From Glebionis coronaria (lineage: Eukaryota; Streptophyta; Magnoliopsida; Asterales; Asteraceae): a stretch of DNA of 64,000 bases. The translations under genes were made by a program, and so were the position numbers. The stretch lies in the NCBI GenBank assembly GCA_025667525.1, contig CM046874.1, forward strand, positions 283,946,880 through 284,010,879. The letters run 5' to 3'. Below the pieces are notes generated by a model. It ran no database searches and was not told the origin of the DNA. It saw only the letters and a program-made list of their open reading frames with translations. This document shows positions 19,827 through 31,465 of the stretch, one piece after another (position 1 is the stretch's first letter; each line of letters starts with the position of its first letter).

Positions 19827-21281
19827 CTAGAAGGAGTGCTTACCCCTTGGTTTTTCAAGTTCGACCTCTAAGACCTCCTCAACTTCACTATCACTTTCAA
19901 TTAACGTCTCCAGGTCCACCTTAGGACCCTGATCATGTCCTCCGCTTGTTTCCCATACTTTCTTTTGAACACGTAATTCATCCTCCTGTTGTAGAGTAGT
20001 AAACATATTCACATGTACAATATTATTCGTTCCCTCTTCACTGTGATTTTTACCTTCAAATTTCTTCCCTTCTTTATTCCCATATGCAAACTTTAGCTTT
20101 GGTTTATTTAATTTCAAGCCCACCACCTGCCAATCATGACTTTCTTGCTTTTTCTTACCCTTATTCCTCCTCATACTTACCACAATAAAACCATCACTTG
20201 GTTCGACCGCTTTCTCTTTATCCTTGGTTACCACACGCTTAGGACACTTCTCATGAACATGTCCAGATACTTTACAATCTAAACATAGTGGAGGCTGCAA
20301 CTCATACTCCACTTTAAGACATTCTTTTGTAAAACCGCCACCGTCCTCATTTAGAATAGCCATCGTCACTTCTCGTTTTAGAGGTTTATCCGAACTCACC
20401 TCAATAAGTGTCCGAGCAAAATTAATTCGACCCCAAGAATCATCACACATGGAACTAGTGTAAGCGTCAAGCATCAATGGTTTCCCAATTTGAGTGGCTA
20501 TAATACTAAGCCCATCTTCGGAGTACGCCACCACCGGAACTTTATGTAATATCACCCACACCGGCACTTTTGTGACTTTATCTTTAGTCAATGATATAGT
20601 GGGAGACCATTTAGTAAGCATGACAGGAGTATTTCGTATCATCCACGGTCCATTCTCTAAAACTTGCTCCAACCCATCTTGAGACGCAAATTTAAAGAAG
20701 AAAAATCCATCTTCATCTCGTATAATCTTCAAGAACCCGTATTTTCCCCATGTGTTAGACACATAGTTCTTCACCAACGGGAATGCAACACTCTTTCCCA
20801 CAAAGAATCCAACCAAAGAATTTTCTAGTCGATGCTTTACTTTCTCCATAGCAGCTATAGGTAATGAACAATCAGTATCATCAAATCCTTGACATACAAG
20901 AGTCCTAAAGTTCTTCCTGGTTTTAGATGAAGCAGTCGTTACCACAGAAGCAAAGGATTTGTTTGTACCAAGAACCTCCTCAGCCGTATTGTACAAAACC
21001 CCATTTATAGTCGGATCATTCCAGCCCGACGATTCCGATGAGTACTTATAGCCACCAGATCCATCAATCAGATCCTTCGACTCTTTGACTCCTTGCCCGT
21101 GAAATATCGCATCATCTTGTATAGTGGTTACCAGGCTAGAGTTTGTACCCAAATTAGTGTCTAATGGCTGCTGAAGCGCAGCATCCCTACGTTCGCACAC
21201 TTTCCTCATCAATTCCAGCAACGGTTCACTTTTTATACCATTCACATCAACAGTATTTACATTCTTAACCCCATTATCCAT
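19827..21281 (-). CDS. LINE ORF1 protein (DUF4283 plus CCHC zinc knuckle)
   Basis: A 484-residue intact ORF with a true ATG. The N-terminus (1-110) is polar. A DUF4283-like fold, common in plant LINE ORF1 proteins, spans roughly 115-300, with SLVGFFVGKSVAFPLVKNYV, GLEQVLENGPWMIRNTPV and the following KVPVWVILHKVP. A CX2CX4HX4C knuckle (CLDCKVSGHVHEKC) follows near 345, after the typical EYELQPPLC. The C-terminus is basic, then acidic. ORF1 proteins bind element RNA and form the ribonucleoprotein. It lies 11 bp upstream of ORF2, the usual LINE layout. No break is visible, although ORF2 is broken. Confidence 0.85.
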   Translation of the reverse strand: MDNGVKNVNTVDVNGIKSEPLLELMRKVCERRDAALQQPLDTNLGTNSSLVTTIQDDAIFHGQGVKESKDLIDGSGGYKYSSESSGWNDPTINGVLYNTAEEVLGTNKSFASVVTTASSKTRKNFRTLVCQGFDDTDCSLPIAAMEKVKHRLENSLVGFFVGKSVAFPLVKNYVSNTWGKYGFLKIIRDEDGFFFFKFASQDGLEQVLENGPWMIRNTPVMLTKWSPTISLTKDKVTKVPVWVILHKVPVVAYSEDGLSIIATQIGKPLMLDAYTSSMCDDSWGRINFARTLIEVSSDKPLKREVTMAILNEDGGGFTKECLKVEYELQPPLCLDCKVSGHVHEKCPKRVVTKDKEKAVEPSDGFIVVSMRRNKGKKKQESHDWQVVGLKLNKPKLKFAYGNKEGKKFEGKNHSEEGTNNIVHVNMFTTLQQEDELRVQKKVWETSGGHDQGPKVDLETLIESDSEVEEVLEVELEKPRGKHSF

Positions 21282-21640
21282 CTCTTAAAAAACCCACGCA
21301 CAAGAAAAAACCACCGATTAGAACAGTAATATGGGCGAAACCTTAATTAGGGTTTCACCTACGCTTCAGCTCCAAGACTAACTGACCTCCGTGATTAACA
21401 AAAACACAAGAAATAACCCTAACTATGAACGATTCACGAGACCTTAATGAACAGATCGACACCCTAGATCCTAAAGAACCGCAACCAAATAAAAGTGATT
21501 ATAGTATCATGATCAACAATCAAACAACAATAATCAAATGTTATATGGCTTTAGAAACAATAGAGATAAAGGGAAGATCAGTTAATCAATAGGAAAGAAA
21601 GGGGTCATAGGAACCGCCCACAGTAGAGAGAGAAATAGGG

Positions 21641-23079
21641 GTTGACCTTGAATTTTTTAACATCCATGTGATCCGTAATATCCAACTTTCGGAAGGATAT
21701 AAATGTAAATGCCCCAAAAAGTATATTGAAAAAATGTATTTTATATATGTTTGAAAAAAAAGTCAACGAGAAATTGATAGTTCAATCTGATAATCAAAAC
21801 GAGCAAAAATCCAGTTATATGGTCGATTTGCGAGCCGATTCACAAGTCAAACAACTCAAAATTTTAAGACATTGCCAAAAATCAACCAAACATATGTATA
21901 GGTCAAAGTAAAAAGAATTCAAAACTCAAATGAATCAAATTTTATTATAAAAAAATCACTTATCATACTCATTTTTAAAATAAACATCTTATGAAATAAT
22001 AAGCTATTAAGAAAAAAATATACATTGTCGCAATAGGGAATTTTTATCTACTAGTAAACGCACTTTTTATATATCTTCGACGAGATTGTATTTCATTTTT
22101 ATTTTGTTATTTAATATTAAATAATACGAAATCACGTGCGATCTGTGATGAGAATATTAAATTTCAAATCATAGATCAAGTGTGTTTTTCATTTTTTCAT
22201 ATGTAAATTTCAACACTTATAAAACTCGAAAAAAATCTTTATCAAAAGTATATCAAAACATACTTTTAGTGAAAATGATTTTGTGCGATAGTTTTGCATA
22301 ATAACCAATGATATATATAAGATATGTTTTTAGAAAGAAATGTAAGTTAATTTTTCGTCTTATTAAAAATAGAACGTTATAATTCTACTATTTCATGTTT
22401 GATTTTTTCCACTTATCTTTATTAAACAAACTCTCATTTGTTTATAATAAAGCGAAAGTATGTCATTAAACATCCTAGATAATAGACTAATCTCCATTTA
22501 ACACAAAAAATCATGTTTAATATAATCGTTAACCTATATCGATACATAACAGCTTTAACCCTGCTAGAACCTCAGACTGGGATCCATGTTTATCAAAGGA
22601 CTAGTGAGTCCTAATCGAGTGGTAAATGTCATATTTCGCGCTTCATTTATCAAAAAGCCATGTGCTGTAAATTAGTTTACCATCTTCATGCATATCCATG
22701 TATTATCAGCATATCTTATGATTTTTCTATCCATGAAAATGATCGTTCTTCCAATTTGTAGTCAAAAATCATGAAAATATACCACTTGCATAGTCAAAAT
22801 TCACAAAAATCTGTAACCTATGATACGCATCCAACATACCCACATGAGCAGATGTTATGTTAAGTCTCGTGTAGTCTACTTGATACTCCTAGCTTCCATA
22901 TCTATATACATGTGATCATTTACTCTTCTCTTTTTCAATATCACATTTCCCTAACAGACTAACCTCCAACAATAATATAAAATATCCTCCAACAAAGTCT
23001 ATAACTTCTTTTTTCGCTCAGGTTTAAAAAATGTTCGCGTTTGAATTCTCATATGTGTGTTGGTGTCACTCGTCAGTAA
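21641..23079. other. AT-rich intergenic DNA, no feature seen
   Basis: Very AT-rich, with no convincing ORF, repeat array or terminal motif. It directly flanks the Athila insertion on the left; the target duplication AGGAT is at 23080-23084. Confidence 0.5.
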
Positions 23080-23084
23080 AGGAT

Positions 23085-24920
23085 TAATAACTGGGGGTTT
23101 TTAAACCTCGTATGAAAGTTCGTTGAATCCGATCTTTTCGAATTGATCTCCGGTTGAAAGTGCGACTCAGTCGTTCTTGGTGGAATAATAAATGGGGAAA
23201 AGTTATATATTTTAAACTAAAAATAAAAATGTCGTTGAAAGTTTGAAAATTTAATCTAAGATAAAACAAGTTAAAACAATGCTAAGAAAAAGGCGGGAAA
23301 AATTAAAGTTGAAAAATAGAAACAATTCAGAAAACTACCAATTAAACTAAGTCTGAAAATTGGAATTTCAGAAAAATGGATTTTCGGAATAATGATCTTT
23401 TCAGAGAAATTAATGTTTTCGGAATAATGAAGTTTTCAGAAAAAATGGTTTTTTCGGAATAATGCAACAATTCAGAAAAATGGCATCTTCGGAATAAGTA
23501 ACTTTTCAGAAAAAAGAGTTTCTTCGGAATAAATAACTTTTCAGGAAAAAATGCTATTTTCGGAATAACAAGCTTTTCAGAAAAATGATGTTTTCGGAAA
23601 AATTAACTTTTCAGAAAAAAGAGTTTCTTCGGAATAACAAGGTTTTCAGAGAAATTGATGTTTTCGGAAAAAATGACTTTTCAGAATAATGAGCTTTTTC
23701 GAAGAAAAAAAAAGAACTTTTTCACGGAAATTGGTTTTTTCGGAAAAAAGAAGGTTTTCAGAAAAAGTGGATTTTCAAATAATGACGAATTCAGAGAAAG
23801 GAGAATTTTTGAAATAAAGGCAATTTCAGTAAAAGGAGTATTTTGGAATAAAGGCTTTTCAGAAAAAGGAATGTTTTCAGAGAAACAAAACCCTTTTCCG
23901 AAGAAGTTAAAGCACGGATAAAGATAAACAGTAACAACAAAACTTAAGAAATAAGCAACGAATAAGCACAAACCAAACAAGCAATTAACCAAAACTTTAA
24001 CCAAATAAATTTTAAGAAGAACTAAATAAGCCACAAATTAAAAACTATAAAAACACTAAATAATTAAAACATTTAAAATCAACTAATAAGCAATTCTATA
24101 AATCTATCAAAACAACTTAATCAAAAATAAGCCAAACACTAGAAGATTAATAACCATAATAAGCTCAAAACATCCACCACATCAAAACTAAAAGATCAAT
24201 CACATGAATAAAATAATCACTTAATCAAAGAGATGAGATTAACTACATGATTATCAAGATTAAGAAAAAAATTAAGAAAGGTAGAATGAGAATTAAGAAA
24301 ATAAGCTTCATTGATTAAAGATGAATATCAAAAGATTACAAGATTAATGTAAAGATTAATAAGTTTGAAAGAAAAAACTAGAGAGAAAAATTAAAAACAC
24401 TTAAAAATTAAACTACAACTACTAAAAAACTAAAACACCTAACACCCTCCTAATGACATATTAGGAGGGTATTTATAGGAGGCGGGGAAATTACATGCTT
24501 AAGCTATCTAATTTCTTTCTTCTCGTCTCGACTCGACTTAATTTCTTGTCTTTCTCGATGTCGTCTCGGGATTTGTCGATATAAGTTGAACTTGTCTTCT
24601 AATTTTCTTCTATAATTAGACTTGAGTTCTTCGACTTCATTAAACTTCCGTCTTTAGACTTTTTCTTTGATAAATCTTCAGAATTGGCCTTGGACTTCCA
24701 TTCTTTTTGCATTCTCGATCTTTCGACTTCGTCTTTAGTCTTTTTCTTCGATAAAAGCCCGTGATAGCCCATGTTTTCTTCCTTTTCCATCTTTTGGTCC
24801 TAAAACACAATAAAAACACAAACCACGCATAATTCTGACTTTTACGACATAAAATACACGTTTTGGTCTTGTTATTATTGGAAATAAGTGGTAAATGGAT
24901 AAGTGTTTTCACACTTATTA
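23085..24920 (-). repeat. 3' LTR of the Athila element (1836 bp)
   Basis: The region 23890-24920 matches 44794-45824 base for base with about 18 substitutions and two 1-bp indels (counted by eye). The outer 805 bp (23085-23889), which includes a 35-bp alternating array, is reduced to 45 bp in the 5' LTR. Ends read TAATAA...(C)TTATTA, not TG...CA. Confidence 0.85.
23367..23889. repeat. Tandem array, 35-bp units with alternating TTCAGAA and TTCGGAA
   Basis: TTCAGAA and TTCGGAA cores alternate every 17-18 bp (for example 23418, 23435, 23453, 23471, 23488, 23505, 23523, 23540), giving a 35-bp double unit repeated about 14 times with growing divergence toward the right. The array lies in the 3' part of the Athila LTR in its own orientation. 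Any apparent ORF here is a by-product of the repeat. Confidence 0.85.
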
Positions 24921-26971
24921 AATCCCCTACACTTGATCATTGCAATGTCCTCATGCAATGCACTAATTTCAAAGCACGGTTTACATTTTTCATCATAGAT
25001 AACCCACCTTGGCCTTTATTAAATACTAAATACTAAGAAAACTAAAAGAGCAAAACAAGTAAAGAAATCAGAGACTTACATTGGGTTTTAGGTTGTCATG
25101 AATGTTCATCATTCTCAAGTTTCACGTTCCCCATACCAAGCTTAAAAACGAGATCATTGTTATTATAAGTTAGCAAAATAACACGAACTTATGTGGCCCA
25201 ATTATTCACTTAGACTCCCTTATTCCTAGGTGTATCTCTTATATTTTATTTTTGTCTTGAATGATCACGAGGATGCATTGTTTGACTTATTTTGATAGTT
25301 ATTTAGGCTGAAAATAAAGTGGGACGATTTAATCTATAGTTAGCTAAAGGACAAAATCTTTTAAAACTGCTTCTCGGGACCTTTCAAAGTTCATATCTTG
25401 GCATAACTCGTTTCATGATTTGAGACCTTTCTCGGACCGATATTTGGCAGCGACTTCATACTTTAAATTTTTGAGAGATGTTCTTGAAATTATGGTCTTC
25501 TCTTCATAATAGGAATTTCTTCACTTGAAGTTTTGAGAGATTCTTCATATTTGGACCACGACTTCTTCATTTTTCTCCAATCATTACTTTGGACTTTGAT
25601 ATACAACGATCCGCCTCATTTTAGGACTTGGATCTATTTATCCTCATACCTTGCTAGGGTCTTTTCGGATAGACTTATCCATGATCTTTAGGGGAGTATT
25701 TGCTTTTCGTCGTGTGTCTCGATCCTTCATATTGATTTTTGATAAATGATTCTTCACATCACTTTTGGATCTTTAGCAACAAAACGTAGCCCTCATGCCT
25801 TGTTATGGCCTTTTCAGACTCGCCAATCTTCGCATCCCGCTTCAATAAGTTATGCCTTGGATATGAACTCTAATTAATACCGAGAAACTTTTAAACGATC
25901 TTGTGCTAGAAGCTACGTAACTTTTCAAACCGTACAACCTTATTTATTGCAGATAAATTTATTAGCAAGCGATAGGAGAATAGGCTTATAATCAACTCAC
26001 ATAAATTCATGAAAGAATACCAAACTTATAATTGACTCTATCATCTCTCGTTCTCCACAATTTAAAATCTCAAGGAATGAGACTCGTGGATGCTTAGCCA
26101 ATTAAATCAAAGTTTTAGGTTTACAAGCCATCTATTGGATCTTGCAAACTCTTAGACTTTTTCAAGTTTAGAATTCGCGTTTTAAAGTTCCTTTGATAAA
26201 CAACTCTCTAGGATCAATTATAGGAACTTGCGAAAAGTTCTTGTTCTTAACCCGTGAGAGTTAAGACTTTCGCGTTTTAAAGTTCCCTATATAAAATCCT
26301 AGCAAAACTAGACTTAAACACGTTAAGGATACTAGCTAGAGTAAACTTAGATAAGTAAACTCGGGTTGAGTCAAAATATTCACGACTTTGAAAAATTTTA
26401 AAACCACTTTATTAAACTTTATTTTAGCAAGGAAAGAAAATAACCATAACAAAGGAAAATACAACTATACCACTGGGCCAAAATAGAGTAAAAATTTTGA
26501 AAAATGTCGAAAAATTTGATTTTCTGGTTAAAATGAGGACAAATTCATGTAAAAGACCACTTACTTCGATAGAAGTCCCCCCTACACTTGAGATAAACAT
26601 TGTCCTCAATGTTTAAGCATGTGGGAGTAAACTCCCCTACACTTATGACATTGAGCACTTTGTTTAAATCTTGCTAAGGAAAGGACAACTATAGTGATTT
26701 CAATGTGAACATATAATATATGAAATATTAAATCACGACAGTTTAGGATAGAACCGGGAAGACGGGTACACGGGATCACGATTCGTCAAAAGTCATCGAG
26801 AATGGATCTTTGAAGCTTTAATCCCTGCACAGAAGAAGAAACAAGACAACAAACACATACGGGGCTCCCCCTACACTTATTATGAAAACGGTAAAGGATA
26901 GATCAACGGGTTGCCTCCCGAGAAGCGCTTGTTTTTGTTAACCGAGTCACGAGCCTGACTCGACCCAGAAC
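24921..26971 (-). other. Athila post-pol non-coding region with repeated PPT-like motifs
   Basis: No coding capacity. The polypurine tract AAGTGTAGGGGATT is at 24921-24934, abutting the 3' LTR. Three further AAGTGTAGGGG copies lie at about 26575-26590, 26631-26645 and 26875-26890, the last one about 80 bp after the pol stop. The segment 25130-25300 is shared with the other Athila-like element at 12700-12860. An env-like ORF is not seen. Confidence 0.7.
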
Positions 26972-29026
26972 TTAATTCAAGGGAAACGTCGTGAGGGATG
27001 GAATCATCTCATGAGAGATGTCCTCACCAAAGTACAACTTCACTCGCTGGCCATTCACTATAAAATTGGGCCCATTTGGCTGAGAAAGCTCAATGGTGCC
27101 ATATGGGAAGACTTTGGCGACGGTGAATGGACCAGACCAGCGGCTCTTCAATTTTCCCGAGAAGATCTTCAACCGAGAGTTAAAAAGGAAGACTTGATCA
27201 CCAATCTGGAACTCTCGGTTCTTAATCCTTGCATCATGGATGATCTTGGTCTTCTCCTTGTAGATTAACGAGTTCTCATAAGCTTCATTCCGTAGTTCGT
27301 TGAGCTCGTTGAGTTGAATCTTCCGAAGATCGCCGGCTTTGTTGATGTCGAAGTTAGCCCACTTCAAGGCCCAGTATGCCTTATGTTCTAGCTCGATAGG
27401 GAGGTGGCATGCTTTCCCGGACACAAGACGATAAGGTGTACAACCAATCGGGGTCTTATAAGCGGTACTGAAAGCCCACAAAGCATCATCTAATTTATCG
27501 GCCCAAGAGGCGCGATGCTCTCCCACAGTACGCTCCAGAATTCGCTTCAATCCACGGTTAGATATCTCGGCTTGCCCATTAGTTTGGGGATGATAAGCGG
27601 TGGAAAGACGGTGATTGACACCGTACTTAGCCATGACTCTTGCGAATTGATCATTGTAAAAATGAGTCCCGCGGTCACTGATAATAGCACAAGGAACACC
27701 GGATCGAGCAAAAAGTTGCTTCAAAACGTTCACAACCACCCTCGCATCGTTCGTGGGGAGAGCCTTAGCTTCAACCCATTTGGAAGCGTAGTCAACGGCT
27801 ACGAGGATGTACTTGTTCCCTTTAGATGATGGAAATGGCCCCATAAAGTCGATACCCCATACATCAAAGATTTCACATTCTTGTATGAAATTTTGAGGCA
27901 TCTCATCTTTATGTGTGATCTTGTCTTGTCGTTGGCAAGCATCACAACGTTTAACCATTTCATGAGCATCATGATAAATGGTGGGCCAATAAAATCCAGA
28001 GTCGAAAACTTTCTTCGTGGTGTAATTGGGACCAAAGTGTCCACCAGTGGGTCCTTTATGGAAAGCATCAAGGATTTGTAAAGCTGCCGACCCATCAACA
28101 CATCGACAAATAATCAGATCAGCACATTGTTTGAAAAGGTAAGGGTCGTCCCAAAAATAATGTTCAATGTCTTTAAAGAACTTCTTATTTTGTTGGGACG
28201 TTAACCCTTCCTTGAGAATTCCACCAGCTAAGTAGTTTGCAATGTCCGCAAACCACGGGGTTTCATCAAGATTGGAATTTATAGACATTAAGGTCTCAAG
28301 GGGAAAAGAGTCATTGATCTCTTGGTTCGGATGATCCCCTTGATAAGGATCCTCAAGTCTACTTAGATGATCCGCGGCTAGGTTTTCCGCTCCCTTTTTG
28401 TCACGAATTTCGATTTTAAATTCTTGAAGGAGCAAAACCCAACGAAGAAGTATTGGCTTAGAATCTTGCTTAGTCAACAAGTACTTCAACGCGGAATGAT
28501 CGGTATACACGATGGTGGTAGAAAGGACAAGATAGGGGCGGAATTTTTCAAAAGCATACACTACAGCTAAAAGCTCTTTTTCGGTAGTGGTATAATGCAA
28601 TTGAGCCCCCGTCATTGTCTTGCTAGCATAGTGGATTGGTTGGAAGTGTTTGTTCACTCTTTGGCCCAAAACCGCTCCAATAGCAAAATCGCTAGCATCA
28701 CACATTAATTCAAAAGGTAGCTCCCAATTAGGGGTAACCAAGACCGGTGCCTTAGTTAGCTTATCCTTAACAAGATTGAAGGATTCAAGACACTCTTTGG
28801 AAAAGATGAAAGGAGTATCTTTTTCCAAGAGGTGGGTCATCGGGAGAGCGATTTTAGAAAAATCTTGAACGAATCGACAATAGAAGCCCGCATGACCAAG
28901 GAAACTTCTCACACCCTTCACGGTTGAAGGTGGAGGTAATTTGGCTATGACATCCACTTTAGCACGGTCAACTTCAAGACCGGCTTTAGAGATTTTATGT
29001 CCAAGCACAATGCCTTCTTTTACCAT
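26972..29026 (-). pseudogene. pol: Athila pol: end of RT, RNase H, integrase
   Basis: An open frame of 684 codons in the same frame as the two RT pieces before it, separated from them only by TAG at 29042-29044. RT thumb and connection ([31 protein letters not shown]), RNase H ([47 protein letters not shown]) and integrase with HHCC ([15 protein letters not shown]), the core Asp residues in [10 protein letters not shown] and IISDRGTHF, and Glu in [27 protein letters not shown] C-terminal domain follows. It is intact over this part. The end at 26972 is the natural stop; PPT-like motifs begin about 80 bp later. Confidence 0.92.
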
Positions 29027-29041
29027 GAAATGGCATTTTTC

Positions 29042-29413
29042 CTAATTTAAAACAAGGCGAGTGTCTTCACACCGCTTAAGCATGCGTTCCAAATTGGCAA
29101 GGCAAGTAGAGAAGGAATCGCCATAGACCGAGAAATCATCCATGAAGACTTCCATAGTTTCTTCAACCATGTCATGGAAGATAGCCATCATACACCTTTG
29201 GAAGGTCCCAGGAGCATTGCATAAGCCGAAAGGCATTCTTTTGTAGGCAAATGTTCCATAAGGACAAGTGAATGTGGTTTTCTCTTGATCTTTGGGATCG
29301 ATGGGAATTTGAAAATACCCGGAGAAACCGTCTAAGAAGCAGTAATAGTCATTACCCGCTAGACGTTCAAGCATTTGGTCCATGAAAGGGAGGGGAAAAT
29401 GATCCTTTCTCAT
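29042..29413 (-). pseudogene. pol: Athila reverse transcriptase, palm with catalytic motif
   Basis: The central RT segment: LPFMDQMLERLAG, FLDGFSGYFQIPI, FGLCNAPGTFQRCM and the catalytic EVFMDDFSVYG (29126-29160, both Asp kept). It is bounded by TGA at 29450-29452 on the 5' side and TAG at 29042-29044 on the 3' side, both in the same frame and both where a Trp codon is usual. Confidence 0.9.
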
Positions 29414-29449
29414 AGCATCATTGAGTTTGCGATAGTCTATACAAACTCT

Positions 29450-29695
29450 TCACCCTGTAACGAGACGAGTAGGAATCAACTCGTTGTTTTCATTGGGCAC
29501 AACAGTGATTCCGCCTTTCTTAGGCACACAATGGACGGGACTAACCCATGGTGAATCCGAGATAGGGTAGATCATTCCCGCATCAAGAAGTTTGATAACC
29601 TCTTTTTTGATAACGTCATGGATCTTAGGATTCGCCCTTCTTTGGCTTTGAATAGTGGGTTTAAAGTCGTCCTCCATGAGAATTTTTGTGTGCAA
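29450..29695 (-). pseudogene. pol: Athila reverse transcriptase, N-terminal part
   Basis: RT fingers: VIKKEVIKLLDAGMIYPISD, SPWVSPVHCVPKKGG, NNELIPTRLVTG. It ends at the nonsense TGA 29450-29452. Its frame differs from that of the upstream protease segment because an A-run near 29690 is one base off. Confidence 0.9.
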
Positions 29696-30759
29696 AAGTG
29701 AGGATCAACTCCACGAATATCAAAGATCTTCCAAGCAATTGCTTTCTTGTGATTCTTCAGCACGGCGATAAGTCGGGATTTTTCTTCCTCTTTCAAGTCC
29801 TTAGCGATGATGACGGGTGACTTCTTGTTGTCTTCAAGGAAAACGTACTCGATATGAGACGGTAGGTCCTTAAGTTCTAAATCCGGAGGATTTTCGATGG
29901 AAGGCGTAGTCAAATTCGGTTCATCGATAGAGATATCCTTAGGAGATGGTGGAGAAATATGGTCCTCATTGAGAAGTTTCTCAATGGTATGAATGTCTTC
30001 ATCCCAATTGGAGGGAGAATCGTCATATTTTAAGTCCACATCTCCCAAAGTTGATTCAAAGTCTTTGAAAATGAAATCACTTTCTCCAAATGGAGTTAGT
30101 GATGGAGCAATAGAGGCAACGGTCTCAACAGTGGGTAGAGAAGAAGAACCACTTTTACAAGCGTCTTTGAAATGTTCTTCACAAGGCTCATCAATAACGT
30201 CAATGAAATTAACACTCTCGTTTTCAGAAGGCTGCTTAGAAAGTTTACCCATGTTGAAGACGATTTTATCGTCACCAACTCTCATGATTAATTCGCCAGC
30301 GGCTACATCAATGAGAGTGCGACCGGTCCTCAAGAATGGACGTCCAATGATTAATGGAACACGGGGGTCCATCTCGTAGTCAACGACAACAAAATCCGTC
30401 GGAAAGGTGAATTTGTCGACACCAACGAAGACGTCTTCGGCTATCCCCACTGGATAAGCAACCGTACAGTTAGCTAATTCCAAAGTCATTCGTGTGGGGA
30501 CTAGCTCGGGTAGAGACAATTGTTTCCAAATGCTTAAAGGCATTAAGTTTATGCTAGCACCTAGATCGGCTAGGGCCATACAGTTCTCTACCCCAGGGAA
30601 GTTACAAGGAATCAAGAAACGACCAGGATCACCAAGTTTGGTTGGTAATTTCCTTAAGAGCACTGCGGAGCAATTCTCATTAAGTTGGGTCTGAGCAATA
30701 TCGAGAAGTTTCTCCTTATCACTGAGAAGATCTTTAAACATTTTAGCATATTTCGGCAT
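29572..30759 (-). pseudogene. pol: Athila protease and PR-RT linker
   Basis: Starts MPKYAKMFKDLL. Aspartic protease region: KLGDPGRFLIPCNF, then the active-site block ALADLGASINLMPLS (Athila has DLGA instead of DTGA), and VPLIIGRPFLRTGR. An acidic linker of about 130 residues with Pro-rich stretches follows, then KNHKKAIAWKIFDIRGVDP leading to RT. The last about 40 codons (29572-29690) are a shifted-frame tail. At its 5' end another shift near 30785 separates it from gag. Confidence 0.88.
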
Positions 30760-30772
30760 GTGAGCGAGAGCC

Positions 30773-31330
30773 TCAGCAAAGGATATTGAAATTCACTTGT
30801 TTAAACATTTTGAGAAAGTTAGAAACCTGAATATCATCCTTGTTCTTCAATTTCTCTTTCCTCAACCTTGAAGGATAAGGTATATTGGGTTGAGATGAAG
30901 GCTTTGGAATGGAATTCTCACTCACGTCCTTGGGTGGTGGAGGGGTAGAAGTAGAAGGTGGTGGAATTGGAGAAGTAGAAGTTGGAGGAATAGAAGGTCT
31001 AGGAATTGGAGAAGGAGACTCGTTTTCCTTTGTCACAATCACCAGTGTAGGTGTAGGAAGCTCGGGTTCCTTTAAACCTTTTCCACTTCGAGTGGTGATT
31101 GCTTTCATCTCCCCTCTTGGATTAGCAACGGTGTTACTCGGAAGAGAACCCGAAATAGAGGCTTGATTACTTGGGAAGAAACTAGCCATCATGTTCCTTA
31201 AGTCATTCGTTTGACTTGCAAAAGAGTTTCGCATATCGGCTCGAAGATCATTCCCTTGTTTCACCATATCTGCTTTCATGTTGGCCATTTCCCGCTGAAG
31301 ATTTTGCACTATCGCATCATTAGTCCTCAT
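30773..31330 (-). pseudogene. gag: Athila gag C-terminal linker
   Basis: In the same frame as gag (31466-32578) but separated by TAA 31466-31468 and TAG 31331-31333. Contents: heptad-like QREMANMKADMVKQGNDLRAD, KAITTRSGKGL (a common Athila landmark), a long Pro/Ser/Thr tract, then SRLRKEKLKNKDDIQVSNFL. It ends by frameshift near 30785. Confidence 0.8.
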
Positions 31331-31465
31331 CTAAGTTTCAACCTCGTGATTAAATACGGTGGGTTGGTTGGGAGGAGGAGCATGGTAAGAAGGTGGTTGA
31401 TAAGCAGGTTGTTGGTAAACTTGGTTGTTTCTTTGAGGTTGATATGGGGTTCTTTGGGTTTGAAA

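Larger units (their letters stand above)
17832..21640 (-). mobile_element. L1-type LINE, 3' part missing
   Basis: On the minus strand: 5' UTR (about 21640-21282), ORF1 (21281-19827), ORF2 (from 19815) with endonuclease and the first half of the reverse transcriptase. It ends abruptly at 17832, the border of the copia LTR, within RT. No poly(A) tail is present for this copy. The 5' border is approximate. Confidence 0.85.

Noticed and set aside
23655..23921. ORF with Phe/Glu/Lys repeats
   Set aside because: It is a translation of the 35-bp TTCAGAA/TTCGGAA array.
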